Shown here: positions 36,711 to 45,650 of the stretch, piece by piece
Layout of the letters: the number at the start of each line of letters is the position of its first letter
Position numbering within the stretch: the stretch's first letter is position 1
DNA from: UBA2988 sp965237965
GTDB lineage: Bacteria > Gemmatimonadota > Gemmatimonadetes > Longimicrobiales > Gaopeijiaceae
Length of the DNA stretch: 64,000 nucleotides
Assembly (NCBI GenBank): GCA_965237965.1
Contig: CBDEGT010000003.1
Coordinates: 1,116,001 to 1,180,000 of the forward strand
Direction of reading: 5' to 3'
Made by a program: the position numbers and the translations under genes
Notes under the pieces: model-generated
The model's input: only the letters and a program-made list of their open reading frames with translations
Database searches by the model: none
What the model was told of the DNA's origin: nothing

Positions 36711-37895
36711 CTAGAACGCCGGAATCCCCGTTACCTCCTGACCCAGCACGAGCGAGTGGATGTCGTGCGTTCCCTCGTAGGTGTAGACCGACTCCAGGTT
36801 CACCATGTGGCGCATCGAGTGGTACTCGATCAGGATGCCGTTCGCCCCAAGCAACCGCCGCGCCTCGCGCGCCACCTCGCAAGCCATGTTCACGTTGGCG
36901 CGCTTGGCGAGTGACACCTGCTGCGCGGTCATCGCGCCTCGGTCCTTGAGCCGCCCGAGCTGGACGTTGAGTAGCTGCGCCTGGGTGATCCCGGTCAGCA
37001 TGTCCGCCAGCCGAACCTGCTGGATCTGCTTGCCACCGATCGGCCCCTCGAACATCGAGCGCTCCCCGGCGTACCGTCGGGCCTCGTCGAAGCAGGCCAT
37101 CGCAGCGCCGACCGCGCCCCAGGCGATCCCGTAACGAGCCTGCGTGAGGCACATGAGCGCGCTCTTGAGCCCGACGCTTCCGGGCAGCAGCGCATCGGCA
37201 CACAACTCCACGTCGTGCAGGTGCAGCTCGCTCGTGTCCGACGCGAGCAGCGAGAGCTTCCCCTTCTGGTCGCGTGCGGTGAATCCGTCGGTGTCCGTGG
37301 GAACGACAAAGCCACGAACGCCTTTCACGTCACCGATCTCGCCGGTCTGCGCCCATATCACCCCTACGTCGGCCATCGATCCGTTGGTGATCCACATCTT
37401 GGTGCCATTCAGCACCCAGCCATCCGGAGTTTGCCTCGCTGTGGTGATCATCCCGCCGGGATTCGAGCCGAAATCGGGCTCGGTGAGCCCGAAGCAACCA
37501 ATCTTCGCGCCTTCGCTGAGTGTGGGAAGCCATGTTCGCCTCTGCTCGTCGCTGCCGAAGGCGTGGATCGGGTACATGACCAGCGCGCCCTGGACCGAGG
37601 CGAACGAGCGGACGCCGCTGTCGCCGCGCTCGAGCTCCTGCATGATGAGCCCATAGGCGACGTTGTTGAGCCCCGCGCATCCGAATTCCTCGGGCAGGTT
37701 CGCCCCGAGAATACCGAGGGAACCCAGCTCCGGGATGATCTCCGTGGGAAAGCGTCGCGCGATGTAAGCGTCACCGATCAGCGGCACCAGGCGCTCGTCG
37801 ACCCACTGTCGCACGGTGTCACGGATCGCCCGCTCCTCCTCCGAGAGGAGCGAGCTGACGTCGTAGAAATCCACTCCTTCGAAGGTGCCGGACAT
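36711..37895 (-). CDS. gcdH: Acyl-CoA dehydrogenase, glutaryl-CoA dehydrogenase type
   Basis: A 394-residue FAD enzyme of the acyl-CoA dehydrogenase fold. Motifs include GCFGLTEPDFGSNPGGMITT, WITNGSMADVGVIWAQ for FAD/substrate binding, and a C-terminus YTYEGTHDIHSLVLGQEVTG characteristic of glutaryl-CoA dehydrogenases, whose Glu in the YEGTHDIH loop is the catalytic base. It converts glutaryl-CoA to crotonyl-CoA in lysine, tryptophan or benzoyl-CoA breakdown. GGAGAG precedes ATG 37895. It is the last gene of a minus-strand run, 23 bp after the dehydrogenase gene upstream. Confidence 0.88.
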   Translation of the reverse strand: MSGTFEGVDFYDVSSLLSEEERAIRDTVRQWVDERLVPLIGDAYIARRFPTEIIPELGSLGILGANLPEEFGCAGLNNVAYGLIMQELERGDSGVRSFASVQGALVMYPIHAFGSDEQRRTWLPTLSEGAKIGCFGLTEPDFGSNPGGMITTARQTPDGWVLNGTKMWITNGSMADVGVIWAQTGEIGDVKGVRGFVVPTDTDGFTARDQKGKLSLLASDTSELHLHDVELCADALLPGSVGLKSALMCLTQARYGIAWGAVGAAMACFDEARRYAGERSMFEGPIGGKQIQQVRLADMLTGITQAQLLNVQLGRLKDRGAMTAQQVSLAKRANVNMACEVAREARRLLGANGILIEYHSMRHMVNLESVYTYEGTHDIHSLVLGQEVTGIPAF

Positions 37896-37918
37896 GTCGC
37901 TCTCCGATCCGTGGCTTT

Positions 37919-38932
37919 TCAGGCGAGAGCGCGTACGATCGACGCCGAGTATTCCTGGGTGCTCGCGCCTCCGCCCATGTCGCGCGTCCGCGTCTCCCCC
38001 GCATGCACGACCCGGTCGATCGCCCCGCGGATCCGCTGCGACACCTCGGGCTGCCCGACGTGGTCCAGCATCATGCAGGCCGCCAGGATCAGCGCGGTCG
38101 GGTTGGCGATGCCCTGCCCCGCGATGTCGGGCGCCGACCCGTGTACCGCCTCGAACATGGCGGCGCTCGTGCCGATATTACCCGCCGGCGCGAAGCCGAG
38201 CCCTCCCACCAGTCCGGCCATCTGATCCGAGAGGATGTCCCCGAACATGTTCTCCATGACGAGCACGTCGAACCGGTACGGATCGAGCACCAGCTGCATG
38301 GCCGTGGCGTCGATGATGCGATCCTCGAATTCGATCTCGGGATAACCCTTTGCCACCTCCCTGCCCACGTCCAAGAAGAGCCCCTGTGTGTACTTGAGGA
38401 TGTTTGCCTTGTGCGCGAGCGTCACCTTCCTGCGACCGTGTTCGCGAGCGTACGCGAATGCGTATCGGCAGATCCGTTCGGCGCCAAAGCGAGTGATGAT
38501 CATCACCGACTCCGCGGCGGCCCTCGGGTCGCCCTCCAGACCGATGTAGTGCTCGACCCCCACGTACAGCCCCTCGGTGTTCTCTCGGATCAGCACCAGG
38601 TCGATGTCCTGGTAGCGTCCGTCGGGCATGATCGTGCGCGCCGGGCGAACGTTCGCGTACAGGTCGAATTCCTTGCGAAGCGCCACGTTGATCGAGCGGA
38701 ATCCGGATCCAGACGGAGTCGTCAGCGGGCCCTTCAGCATGAAGCGGTTCCCGCGCACAGAGTCGAGCATCACGTCGGGCATCGGGTCATTGAGCTCCGT
38801 CAGGGCTGCGACGCCGGCGAGCTGCTCGTCGTACTCGAGGTCGGTGCCGGCCGCTCTCAGCACGTCGAGCGTCGCGGCAATTACGTCGGGTCCGATTCCG
38901 TCCCCGGGAATCACCGTGACGGTGCGCGACAT
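37919..38932 (-). CDS. NAD(P)-dependent isocitrate/isopropylmalate-family dehydrogenase
   Basis: A 337-residue beta-decarboxylating dehydrogenase. Start chosen at MSRTVTVIPGDGIGPDVIAA because the longer frame upstream is inside the preceding gene. It has the substrate loop KGPLTTPSGSGFRSINVALR, LIRENTEGLYVGVEH, KANILKYTQGLFLDV, the metal-binding LVMENMFGDILSDQMAGLVG, and NAD-loop GSAPDIAGQGIANPTA. TPSGSGFRSINVALRK with ENTEGLY favours NAD-isocitrate dehydrogenase over LeuB, although homoisocitrate dehydrogenase is possible. Its ATG overlaps the stop of the upstream lipoprotein gene (TGATG). Confidence 0.85.
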   Translation of the reverse strand: MSRTVTVIPGDGIGPDVIAATLDVLRAAGTDLEYDEQLAGVAALTELNDPMPDVMLDSVRGNRFMLKGPLTTPSGSGFRSINVALRKEFDLYANVRPARTIMPDGRYQDIDLVLIRENTEGLYVGVEHYIGLEGDPRAAAESVMIITRFGAERICRYAFAYAREHGRRKVTLAHKANILKYTQGLFLDVGREVAKGYPEIEFEDRIIDATAMQLVLDPYRFDVLVMENMFGDILSDQMAGLVGGLGFAPAGNIGTSAAMFEAVHGSAPDIAGQGIANPTALILAACMMLDHVGQPEVSQRIRGAIDRVVHAGETRTRDMGGGASTQEYSASIVRALA

Positions 38933-39558
38933 CAGGACCCGCGGGTGAGAAGCAGGCGCGCGAGTGCATCCGTAGCGGTGGCCAACGCGCGCGGATCTCC
39001 TTCGGCACCCGTCTCGCCCCCGACGACGCCGAACCAGAGGACGCGACCGCTGCTGGTGTCGATCAGCGTGGCCACCACCTCCACGGCACCGGCTCGCTCC
39101 GGAGTGCCCCGGCGGTAGCGGACCTCGATCGGGACGAGAGCCAGCTGCCCACCGGACAGGGCAGCCAGACGGCGGAGCTGCCCAAAAAGCGGATCTCCGA
39201 TCCGGTCGACCTGTGCCTGGAGGAAGACGCCGACCGGGAGCGCGTCGAGCGAAACGTCGAGGCCCGGCGAACGGCTGAGCATCGCGCGCAATGCAGGCGG
39301 CATCAGCCATCGCACCCGCTCGCCGCGCGCAGCGAGCGCGTCGGCCAACTCAGCGTCGGCGTCGCCTGCTACGCCTCGCTGTGCCTGCACCGGGAGCACC
39401 ATGACCTGCGCCCCGATCAGACCGGGAATGGCCCCGCGGCTGGATCCGGCGGTCGGAGCCGACGCGCGTCCGCAGCTGCTCACGGCCACGACTACGGCGG
39501 CTGTCACCGAAAGCGCCCGTACGAGCGACCATCGCTCAGGCGACCCCGGCGATCGCAC
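38932..39558 (-). CDS. Putative lipoprotein
   Basis: About 208 residues from GTG 39558. The N-terminus RALSVTAAVVVAVSSCGRAS has a lipobox (VSSC), so it is anchored in a membrane. The mature part includes VMVLPVQAQRG, ADALAARGERVRWLMPPALR, LVPIEVRYRRGTPERAGAVE and a strand-rich end LIDTSSGRVLWFGVVGGETG, reminiscent of envelope proteins that bind or polymerise in the periplasm, but no named family is certain. An IS256 element ends 30 bp upstream of the start and separates it from msrB. Confidence 0.7.
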   Translation of the reverse strand: MRSPGSPERWSLVRALSVTAAVVVAVSSCGRASAPTAGSSRGAIPGLIGAQVMVLPVQAQRGVAGDADAELADALAARGERVRWLMPPALRAMLSRSPGLDVSLDALPVGVFLQAQVDRIGDPLFGQLRRLAALSGGQLALVPIEVRYRRGTPERAGAVEVVATLIDTSSGRVLWFGVVGGETGAEGDPRALATATDALARLLLTRGS

Positions 39559-39587
39559 CGGCCTCGGCTTTACCCGCCGCCCGCTTC

Positions 39588-40964
39588 GAGGTTGGGTCAA
39601 TAGGTGTGTAAACGTATCAGGCGGCATTCTTCCGCTGTTGGGTTGAGACGGGCTTTCCGTCTTCGAACTTCCTTCCTTCAAACACGTCCTTGAGGAGGTG
39701 AGGAGCGTCGAGCCTTCGGAAGCGCTTCTCGGCCACCAAGAGCGACTTCCAGATCAGCGCCGTAGCGCTCTCGACCCGCTTGAATCGCTTCGCCGCCGTC
39801 GTCCTGAGCCGTACCGCAGCGAACGGGCTCTCGACCACGTTCGTCGTGCGTAGATGCTTCCAGTGATCCTCGGGGAAGTCGTAGAACGCCACCATCCGCT
39901 CCCAGTCGTCCTCGAGTACGTCCACCGCCTTCGGATACCACGGCCTGTAGCGCCTGGCGAACACTTCGCGGGCCTTCACAGCCTCGGACCGGCTCGGTGC
40001 GTAGACCACGGCCCTGAGAAGATCCTTCGCCTCGCTCTGCTCCCGCTGCGGCAGCCGGTCCAGCACGTTCCTCATCTTGTGGTTCCAGCACCGTTGCTCG
40101 CCCGCCTCAGGCCATACCTGCCGTACTGCGCCCCAGATCGCCGCGTTACCGTCCGCCATCAGAAGCCGGGGCGCCTCGATGCCGCGTGCCTTCAGATCCC
40201 GCAACACCTCCGACCAGGACTCGACCGACTCTCGGTAGCCCGATCTCAGGGCCAACACTTCCTTCGTCCCGTCTCGCATCGCGCCCAGAACCACCAGCAG
40301 TGCTGCCTTGTCCCGCTCGAGCCCCGCCTTCACGTAGATCCCGTCCGCCCAGACGTAGACGACCTCACGGTCGGCCAGCGAGCGCTTCGACCATTCCTCG
40401 AATTCCGCCGTCCATCCCGCCCGCAGCCGCCGAATCGAAGACTTCGACAACGGGGCCCCCTCGCCCAGCAGGCCCCGCATCGCCAGCTCGAAGTCTCCCT
40501 CCGCCAGCCCGTGCAGATACAGCTCCGGAAGCAGAGCACCCAGCTCCTTCGTCCGTCGTGCGAACAACGGCAACACCCGACTCTCGAACCGCTCCTCGAC
40601 GCCCCGAACCCGAGGGCGTCGGAGCATGATCGTGCCCGAGCTCATCGCCAACCGCCTCGGCTTGCCATATCCGTTGCGGTAGCCCTCGGCCGAGTCCACC
40701 GTACTCCTGCGCTCTGACTTCTCCCGGCCTAACAACTCCGTGACTTCCTCCTCCATGATCTGTTGGATGAACTCCTGCGCCTTCTCCCTAACCATCCCCT
40801 CGAGCGTCTCCCACATCGGCCTGCTGGACGCACCCTGGGGTCCCGCGATATCCTCTCTCATGAGGCGACGTTCCTTTCCCCGGGCTGTCACCCGGGCTCG
40901 CTGGTTTAAATCTCAGCGGAAAGGTACGTCGCCTCTCTTTTTACACACCTTTTGATCCTACCTC
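39588..40964 (-). mobile_element. IS256-family element, type B (complete)
   Basis: A 1377-bp element with ends GAGGTTGGGTCAATAGGTGT and GAGGTAGGATCAAAAGGTGT (read inwards) and one intact transposase gene. CCCGCTTC is duplicated exactly at 39580-39587 and 40965-40972, an 8-bp target duplication. Before insertion only some 40 bp separated the msrB stop from the lipoprotein start, so the element has split a probable operon. Remnants of the same type are at 1290-1377 and 28501-29010. Confidence 0.93.
39617..40861 (-). CDS. IS256-family transposase, type B
   Basis: A 414-residue Mutator-type transposase, full length. Start at MREDIAGPQGASSRPMWETL with AAAGGAA 10 nt upstream; a GTG 30 bp earlier is also open. 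Catalytic landmarks: VYVWADGIYVKAGLERD with the first Asp, APRLLMADGNAAIWGAVRQV with the second, CWNHKMRNVLDRLPQREQSE, and LRTTNVVESPFAAVRLRTTA preceding the Glu helix. Intact, so the element may still be active. Confidence 0.92.
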   Translation of the reverse strand: MREDIAGPQGASSRPMWETLEGMVREKAQEFIQQIMEEEVTELLGREKSERRSTVDSAEGYRNGYGKPRRLAMSSGTIMLRRPRVRGVEERFESRVLPLFARRTKELGALLPELYLHGLAEGDFELAMRGLLGEGAPLSKSSIRRLRAGWTAEFEEWSKRSLADREVVYVWADGIYVKAGLERDKAALLVVLGAMRDGTKEVLALRSGYRESVESWSEVLRDLKARGIEAPRLLMADGNAAIWGAVRQVWPEAGEQRCWNHKMRNVLDRLPQREQSEAKDLLRAVVYAPSRSEAVKAREVFARRYRPWYPKAVDVLEDDWERMVAFYDFPEDHWKHLRTTNVVESPFAAVRLRTTAAKRFKRVESATALIWKSLLVAEKRFRRLDAPHLLKDVFEGRKFEDGKPVSTQQRKNAA

Positions 40965-40978
40965 CCCGCTTCCGAGGC

Positions 40979-41434
40979 TCACTCGGCGGAGCCCGTCCCG
41001 CGCCCTTCGTCCCTCTCCGTATCGTTCTCTGGTCCTGGCGCCCCCCGGTCCAGGTCGAGGCACGTGGAGTTGATGCAGTAGCGGAGACCGGTCGGTGTCG
41101 GGCCGTCCGGGAAAACGTGGCCCAGGTGGGCATCGCACGCGGCACACAGCACCTCGGTGCGGCGCATCCCGTGACTCCGGTCCTCCTCCTCGCGGACGTT
41201 CTCGCCTTCCGTCGGCTCGTAGAAGCTCGGCCAGCCGCTCCCCGAGTCGTACTTGTTATCTGAAGAGAACAGCGGGGTCCCACACGCACGGCAGCGGTAG
41301 GTCCCTTGTCCCTTTTCGTTTACATAGGCCCCACTGAACGGCGGCTCGGTCCCCTTCTCGCGCAGGATCCGGTACTCGTCGGGACCCAGCTCCTGCCTCC
41401 ACTGCTCTTCGGATTTTTCGACGCGCCTGGGCAT
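40979..41434 (-). CDS. msrB: Peptide-methionine (R)-S-oxide reductase
   Basis: About 151 residues. It has all MsrB features: two zinc CxxC motifs (YRCRACGTPLF, LCAACDAHLGHVFPDG), GSGWPSFYEP, and the catalytic Cys in LRYCINSTCLDL. A trailing 20-residue polar tail is extra. It repairs oxidised methionine in proteins using thioredoxin. It follows a SigR-like ECF sigma factor and zinc anti-sigma gene, a context known for thiol-oxidative stress regulons. Confidence 0.95.
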   Translation of the reverse strand: MPRRVEKSEEQWRQELGPDEYRILREKGTEPPFSGAYVNEKGQGTYRCRACGTPLFSSDNKYDSGSGWPSFYEPTEGENVREEEDRSHGMRRTEVLCAACDAHLGHVFPDGPTPTGLRYCINSTCLDLDRGAPGPENDTERDEGRGTGSAE

Positions 41435-41563
41435 GGTCACCTCCTCGGCGCTCGCGTACCCTCCGCCCGACCTGGCGGGTCCGCACGGTCACCCGCTGAG
41501 AACGGGCCTCACCCTTGGCAGTCGGTCGCAGTGAACGTAATACGAGGGACGACCGAGGGATCC

Positions 41564-41833
41564 TCACGCCACACCTCCGGCACCATTGCCTTCGCCCACC
41601 GCCGCATCCTCCTCGAGGATACGCTCGAACAACCGGCGCCGGAGTTTGCGCGGGACGGCATCCCGATCCCGAATGCTCCGCATCAGCTCGAAGTAGGCAC
41701 GATGGAAGTCGTAACGCGGATAGCACCGGGAGCAGACCTCGAGGTGGAGCTTCACTTCGGTCTCGTTGGCGCCATCGAGCTCGCCGTCCAGGAATTCCCA
41801 GAGCCGCTCGAGAGCTTCTTCGCAGCGGATCAT
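41564..41833 (-). CDS. Zinc-binding anti-sigma factor (RsrA/ZAS type)
   Basis: An 89-residue protein with an early Cys (MIRCEEALERLWEFLDGELD), then KLHLEVCSRCYPRYDFHRAY, the HxxxCxxC zinc anti-sigma signature, and a helical C-terminus (VPRKLRRRLFERILEEDAAV). In RsrA relatives thiol oxidation releases zinc and frees the sigma factor. No membrane segment, so a cytoplasmic sensor. It begins 19 bp after the ECF sigma stop. Confidence 0.88.
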   Translation of the reverse strand: MIRCEEALERLWEFLDGELDGANETEVKLHLEVCSRCYPRYDFHRAYFELMRSIRDRDAVPRKLRRRLFERILEEDAAVGEGNGAGGVA

Positions 41834-41852
41834 GTGTCAGCCCCACAGCAGA

Positions 41853-42644
41853 TCATGTGTCCTCCTTGGATGCACTTGGCCCCTTGGTCACGTATCCCGC
41901 CTCCAGTGCGTACGCCAGGAGTCTCTCCTGGAGGAGGCGGCGTGCACGAAATAGACGGCTCTTCACGGTCCTGATCGGAAGCCCCATGACACGGGCGATC
42001 TCGCTGTACTTGAGGTCCCCCAGGTCGCTCAGAACCAGAACCTCGCGGAACTCCTCCGGCAGCGCGTCGATCGCCGCCACCACCTCGTCGTCGAGCCTAC
42101 CGTGAAAGAAGGCTCCCTCCGGATCCATGGGCAGTTCGGAAAAAGCGCCTTCCCCCCCTAACGCTTCCACTTCGACTCCAAGCGTGGAGGCCGCCACCTC
42201 CCGCTTCGACGAACTCTTGGCCCGCCCCTTGATCAGAGCGTTGCGGCAGATGGTGAACAACCATGAGCGCGCGTTCGTGCCGCGCTCGAACGTGTGCCAA
42301 GACCGGAACGCGTTCACAAAAGTCTCTTGGACCAGGTCGTCTGCCGCGTCCTCGTCGCCCCTGGTTAGGCGAAGGGCGAAGCTGTGGACGGCGTCGACCC
42401 ATGGGAGCGCCTCCTCGGCGAAACCCTCGCGCCGGAGATCGGGGAGGTCACTGCGCGAATCCGGCGCCGTCCCGCGCGGCCGGCCAGGCACCACATGGTG
42501 CGTGGGGGAAGCCCCCAGGGAGGCCCAAGCATCGCGCACCCGTTGCCAGAGATCGCCTGCGCTCACGCCACCCTCGAACACGGCACTGGAGCGCTCACAC
42601 CCGTGCAACCGGCAACCACGCCGTGACCGCGACTGGCAGTACAT
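41853..42644 (-). CDS. ECF sigma factor, SigR/RpoE-like
   Basis: Region 2 is FALRLTRGDEDAADDLVQET, FVNAFRSWHTFERGTNARSW, LFTICRNALIKGRA. Region 4 is AIDALPEEFREVLVLSDLGD, LKYSEIARVMGLPIRTVKSR, LFRARRLLQERL. The linker between them is long and acidic. The start is uncertain: the open frame begins at 42644, but GTG at 42494 or 42491 would give a 213-residue product closer to the family norm. Sigma/zinc anti-sigma/msrB order predicts thiol-stress control of msrB and the genes beyond. No target promoter could be assigned. Confidence 0.88.
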   Translation of the reverse strand: MYCQSRSRRGCRLHGCERSSAVFEGGVSAGDLWQRVRDAWASLGASPTHHVVPGRPRGTAPDSRSDLPDLRREGFAEEALPWVDAVHSFALRLTRGDEDAADDLVQETFVNAFRSWHTFERGTNARSWLFTICRNALIKGRAKSSSKREVAASTLGVEVEALGGEGAFSELPMDPEGAFFHGRLDDEVVAAIDALPEEFREVLVLSDLGDLKYSEIARVMGLPIRTVKSRLFRARRLLQERLLAYALEAGYVTKGPSASKEDT

Positions 42645-42717
42645 GGACCCATCAGAGAAAGTGCACTGGCTTGGTCATGAATCCCGACCTCCGCCGTCCA
42701 TGAGCAGAGCGACCCCC

Positions 42718-43605
42718 TCACCACGAGAGGCGGTAGCTGGCGCCGAACGAGGGGTTGCTGGGCAGGTTTCGACCGGCCAGCGGAAGCTGAAGGCCCAGGT
42801 CGACCTCCCCGGGCCCGGACTGGAGCGAGAGGCCGGGCCTCACCTGGAGCAGCCGTCTCCGATCGCTGGGCAGCTCGAGCCCCTGGGTGAGCCCTGGGGC
42901 CGCGTTGAGCGCATCGACTCCAACCTCCCACCGGAGCGGCCCCCGACTCCCACCGACTGCGGCGTGCCCGAACCACTCGTCGCCCGGGTCTCGGAGCTGG
43001 ACATCGCTCGCCAGGCGCCATCGGTATCCGACCCACGCGAGCACGTACAAGCCCCCTCCGGCCGAGGCGCGACCGGTTTCCACGCTCACTTCGAGGTCTG
43101 CCTGGCCCTCGGTCAGGGGAATCACCGTCGCGTCGACCGGGAAGTCACTCCCCGGGATCTTGATGCCGGCTCGAACGCTGACGGGGATGGAGAGACCGAG
43201 GAGCTCCGAGCTCGCACGAGCAGCGAGCCGAACGTCGCCTAACCCCGTCCGGCTCCTCTCGCCTCCGTCGTCCACGTCGCGCAAACGATGGAGGGTCGCC
43301 TGGGCCCAGACGTCCACGCCCCAGGCGACCCCGACGGCTGCGGTAGCATAAAGTGATCGGGTCGTGGTCCGGGCGTTCAGGAAGAACGGCTCCCGCGTGC
43401 CGAATTCGTCGAAACGCTCGTCGGCCCTCTGGGAGTTCGCGGAGAACTGCACCCACCCCGAGCCCGGGTCGAGAGTGCCTATCCCCCCGCCCTGCGCAAG
43501 CATGGGCGAAGAGTGAGGTGCGCTGCAGACCGCCTGGGCGGCCAGCGTCGCGGGAGTCAGCAACAGGAGCAAGCCCACCCCATGCGTGATCGCTCTTGTG
43601 CTCAT
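42718..43605 (-). CDS. Outer-membrane beta-barrel protein
   Basis: A 295-residue protein with signal peptide (AITHGVGLLLLLTPATLAAQ) and about a dozen amphipathic strands, for example SLYATAAVGVAWGVDVWAQA, LGDVRLAARASSELLGLSIP, PLRWEVGVDALNAAPGLTQG, and a C-terminal GASYRLSW with the aromatic end recognised by the barrel assembly machinery. It resembles the MetA/phenol-degradation-type transporter barrels. Its ATG overlaps the upstream stop (ATGA). Confidence 0.8.
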   Translation of the reverse strand: MSTRAITHGVGLLLLLTPATLAAQAVCSAPHSSPMLAQGGGIGTLDPGSGWVQFSANSQRADERFDEFGTREPFFLNARTTTRSLYATAAVGVAWGVDVWAQATLHRLRDVDDGGERSRTGLGDVRLAARASSELLGLSIPVSVRAGIKIPGSDFPVDATVIPLTEGQADLEVSVETGRASAGGGLYVLAWVGYRWRLASDVQLRDPGDEWFGHAAVGGSRGPLRWEVGVDALNAAPGLTQGLELPSDRRRLLQVRPGLSLQSGPGEVDLGLQLPLAGRNLPSNPSFGASYRLSW

Positions 43606-44458
43606 GATTGGCTCCCCCAGACCTCAGTCGCGGGATTGAAGTCGGCCCACGCGAACCAGTATGCGATGTACGCCTCGGACACCGGCGTGAGCCGGCTCCC
43701 CTGCAGAGGTCCTTCGACCGCCTCGCCGTCGATCTGCCACCGGCTTCCGGTCTCCAGATCCGTGACGCCCGCTTCGGAAACCTGGAACGTCAGGCGTTGA
43801 CCGAGCAGAATCGAGCTGTAGGCCATAGCCGCCTCCGCTTCCCCATCCCAGAAGACGACCCTGTTCTCCTCTGGCAGGTCAAGGGCGGCGGCAGAGCCCA
43901 GCGCTTCGAGCTCTCCGAAGGGGACTGCGAGACCACCCGACGCGGTCGGAATCCCGAGCACGCGCTCCTTGGGAAGACGCCGCGCATCGAAATCGTCTGG
44001 AATCGATGTGGTGTTGTCGCGCGATCGGTAGTCTGGACCATATGGGTAGTGCGAGTACTCGCGGTCGGGGCTACGCTCGTCATCGGCCCCGATCACCACC
44101 AACCCGTTCGGGTATAGCTGCCGGAACTCGTCCCAACGCATCTCGATCGCAGGTACCATCTCCAGCTCCGTCCCCGACGCGGGGCCGCAACGTGCGCCGC
44201 GCTCCATCTGAGGCCAGAGGGACTCCCCACTCACCCGGTCGTACATTACCAGGTTGGTCTGGTACAGGAGCCCCGAGACCCCGAACTCGGCACCGACGAC
44301 CGGACGGAATCCGCAGTGTAGCGACCGAGACCCGAAGCCGTCTGTGCTTCGGCGGGCGGCACGACTCCGGCCAGAGCGACGGCGAGCCAGATACAGGCAG
44401 CCAGCGGGAGGAGGACGCGATCGGCGGGAACGACGGTTCGGATGCCCAGGACGCGCAT
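43602..44458 (-). pseudogene. DUF3179 protein with internal deletion and frameshift
   Basis: From ATG 44458 a complete signal peptide is read (MRVLGIRTVVPADRVLLPLA ... PPAEAQTASG). About 20 codons later the frame is lost, and on another frame the C-terminal half of DUF3179 appears: VSGLLYQTNLVMYDRVSGES, LWPQMERGARCGPASG, MRWDEFRQLYPNGLVV, then to TGA 43602. The expected middle of about 130 residues containing the family motif YCPLCGTA is deleted. The shorter frame at 43602-44246 has a possible internal start but no export signal. DUF3179 proteins are secreted and of unknown function. Confidence 0.75.
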
Positions 44459-44496
44459 GGCTCTGCCTGTATGCCGCGGAAGTGGAAACGGGCAGT

Positions 44497-45594
44497 CTAT
44501 CCGGCGAGGACGCTGGCGTCCACGTCGCTCAGGCGCGGCCTCCCCGTGAGAGCGAGAGCGCGCCGCACATCCGCGACCAGTTGCTCGACCACCCGCTCGA
44601 CCCCGTGCTGGCCGGCGACCGCGAGCCCCCACAGGTACGGCCGCCCGATCAGCACGGCGGTCGCGCCGAGGGAGAGCGCACGCAGCACGTCCGCGCCCCG
44701 GCGGATCCCGCCGTCGACGAGCACCGGGATCCTACCGTCCACCGCTTCGACCACCTCGGGGAGCGCCCGTGCGGTGGGGACCGCCCCATCCAGCTGGCGA
44801 CCGCCGTGATTGGATACGATTACGGCCGCCGCTCCGTGCTCGACCGCGAGCCGAGCATCCTCGCTGCTCAGGATCCCCTTGAGCACGACCGGAATCCCGG
44901 CGACCTCACGCAGCCATTCGACCGCCGACCAGTCCAGCCGAGGATCGAACTGCTCGCCGATGAAGCGAGCGAGCGCAGAGGTCTCCGGAGCTTGGGGAAA
45001 GTGCGCCTGCGTATGGCCGAGGAAGTTCGCCATCTCGAGCCCGTCCGGCAGCCGGAAGCGATTGTGCGCATCCCGCTCTCGGTTTCCCTGGACGGGCACG
45101 CTCACCGTGAGGCACACCGCTCGGCATCCCGCCTCGAGCGCGCGTCGTACCAGATCGGAGGAGAGCTCTCGGTCGCGGAACACGTAGAGCTGGAGCCAGA
45201 GCGGCGCCCGGGTAGCGGCGCCGATCTCCTCGATGGAGACGGTGGAGAGCGAGCTCGCGACCAGCAGGCTCCCGGTCGCACTCGCCGCTCGGGCGGTAGC
45301 GAGCTCACCTTCCGGATGGGCCAGCCGCTGGAACGCGGTAGGGCCGAGCAGAATCGGATGCGGCAGCGAGGATCCGAGCAGCGAGACCGAGGTGTCCACG
45401 TCTGCGACATCCACGAGCACCCGCGGACGCAGGAACAACTCGCCCCACGCGCCGCGGTTGGCTCTAACCGTGGCCTCGTCCCCGGCGCCACCCGCGTAGT
45501 AGTCGTATACGTCGTCCCTGAGTCGTTCGCGCGCCGCCTCCTCCCATGCGGAGGGGTTCAGCGGAAGATCGTCGTGGTCGCCCGCGTGCGTCAT
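44497..45594 (-). CDS. FMN-dependent alpha-hydroxyacid oxidase/dehydrogenase
   Basis: A 365-residue TIM-barrel flavoenzyme. ATG 45594 with AGGAAAG upstream is preferred to the open frame at 45618. Motifs: YDYYAGGAGDEATVRANRGA, LLGPTAFQRLAHPEGELATA, PLWLQLYVFRDRELSSDLVR, VVLKGILSSEDARLAVEHGA with the Lys, VIVSNHGGRQLDGAVPTARA with the catalytic His, LVDGGIRRGADVLRALSLGA, VLIGRPYLWGLAVAGQHGVE. Likely substrates are lactate, glycolate or mandelate; the exact one cannot be told. An IS30 element lies 57 bp upstream of its start and may affect expression. Confidence 0.9.
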   Translation of the reverse strand: MTHAGDHDDLPLNPSAWEEAARERLRDDVYDYYAGGAGDEATVRANRGAWGELFLRPRVLVDVADVDTSVSLLGSSLPHPILLGPTAFQRLAHPEGELATARAASATGSLLVASSLSTVSIEEIGAATRAPLWLQLYVFRDRELSSDLVRRALEAGCRAVCLTVSVPVQGNRERDAHNRFRLPDGLEMANFLGHTQAHFPQAPETSALARFIGEQFDPRLDWSAVEWLREVAGIPVVLKGILSSEDARLAVEHGAAAVIVSNHGGRQLDGAVPTARALPEVVEAVDGRIPVLVDGGIRRGADVLRALSLGATAVLIGRPYLWGLAVAGQHGVERVVEQLVADVRRALALTGRPRLSDVDASVLAG

Positions 45595-45650
45595 CGTGCG
45601 CTTTCCTGGTCGGTTCAAGCGGTTTGCACGGCTGGAAAGTACAGCCCAGG

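Noticed and set aside
35700..36712. Plus-strand gene interrupted by IS5 copy 1, analogous to copy 2
   Set aside because: Removing the IS gives a continuous frame, but it runs convergent into gcdH and has no recognisable family or start; noted only within the IS5 entry.
37919..39310. 463-residue version of the isocitrate-type dehydrogenase
   Set aside because: The extra 126 residues are an out-of-frame reading of the lipoprotein gene; the real start is MSRTVTVIPGDG at 38932.
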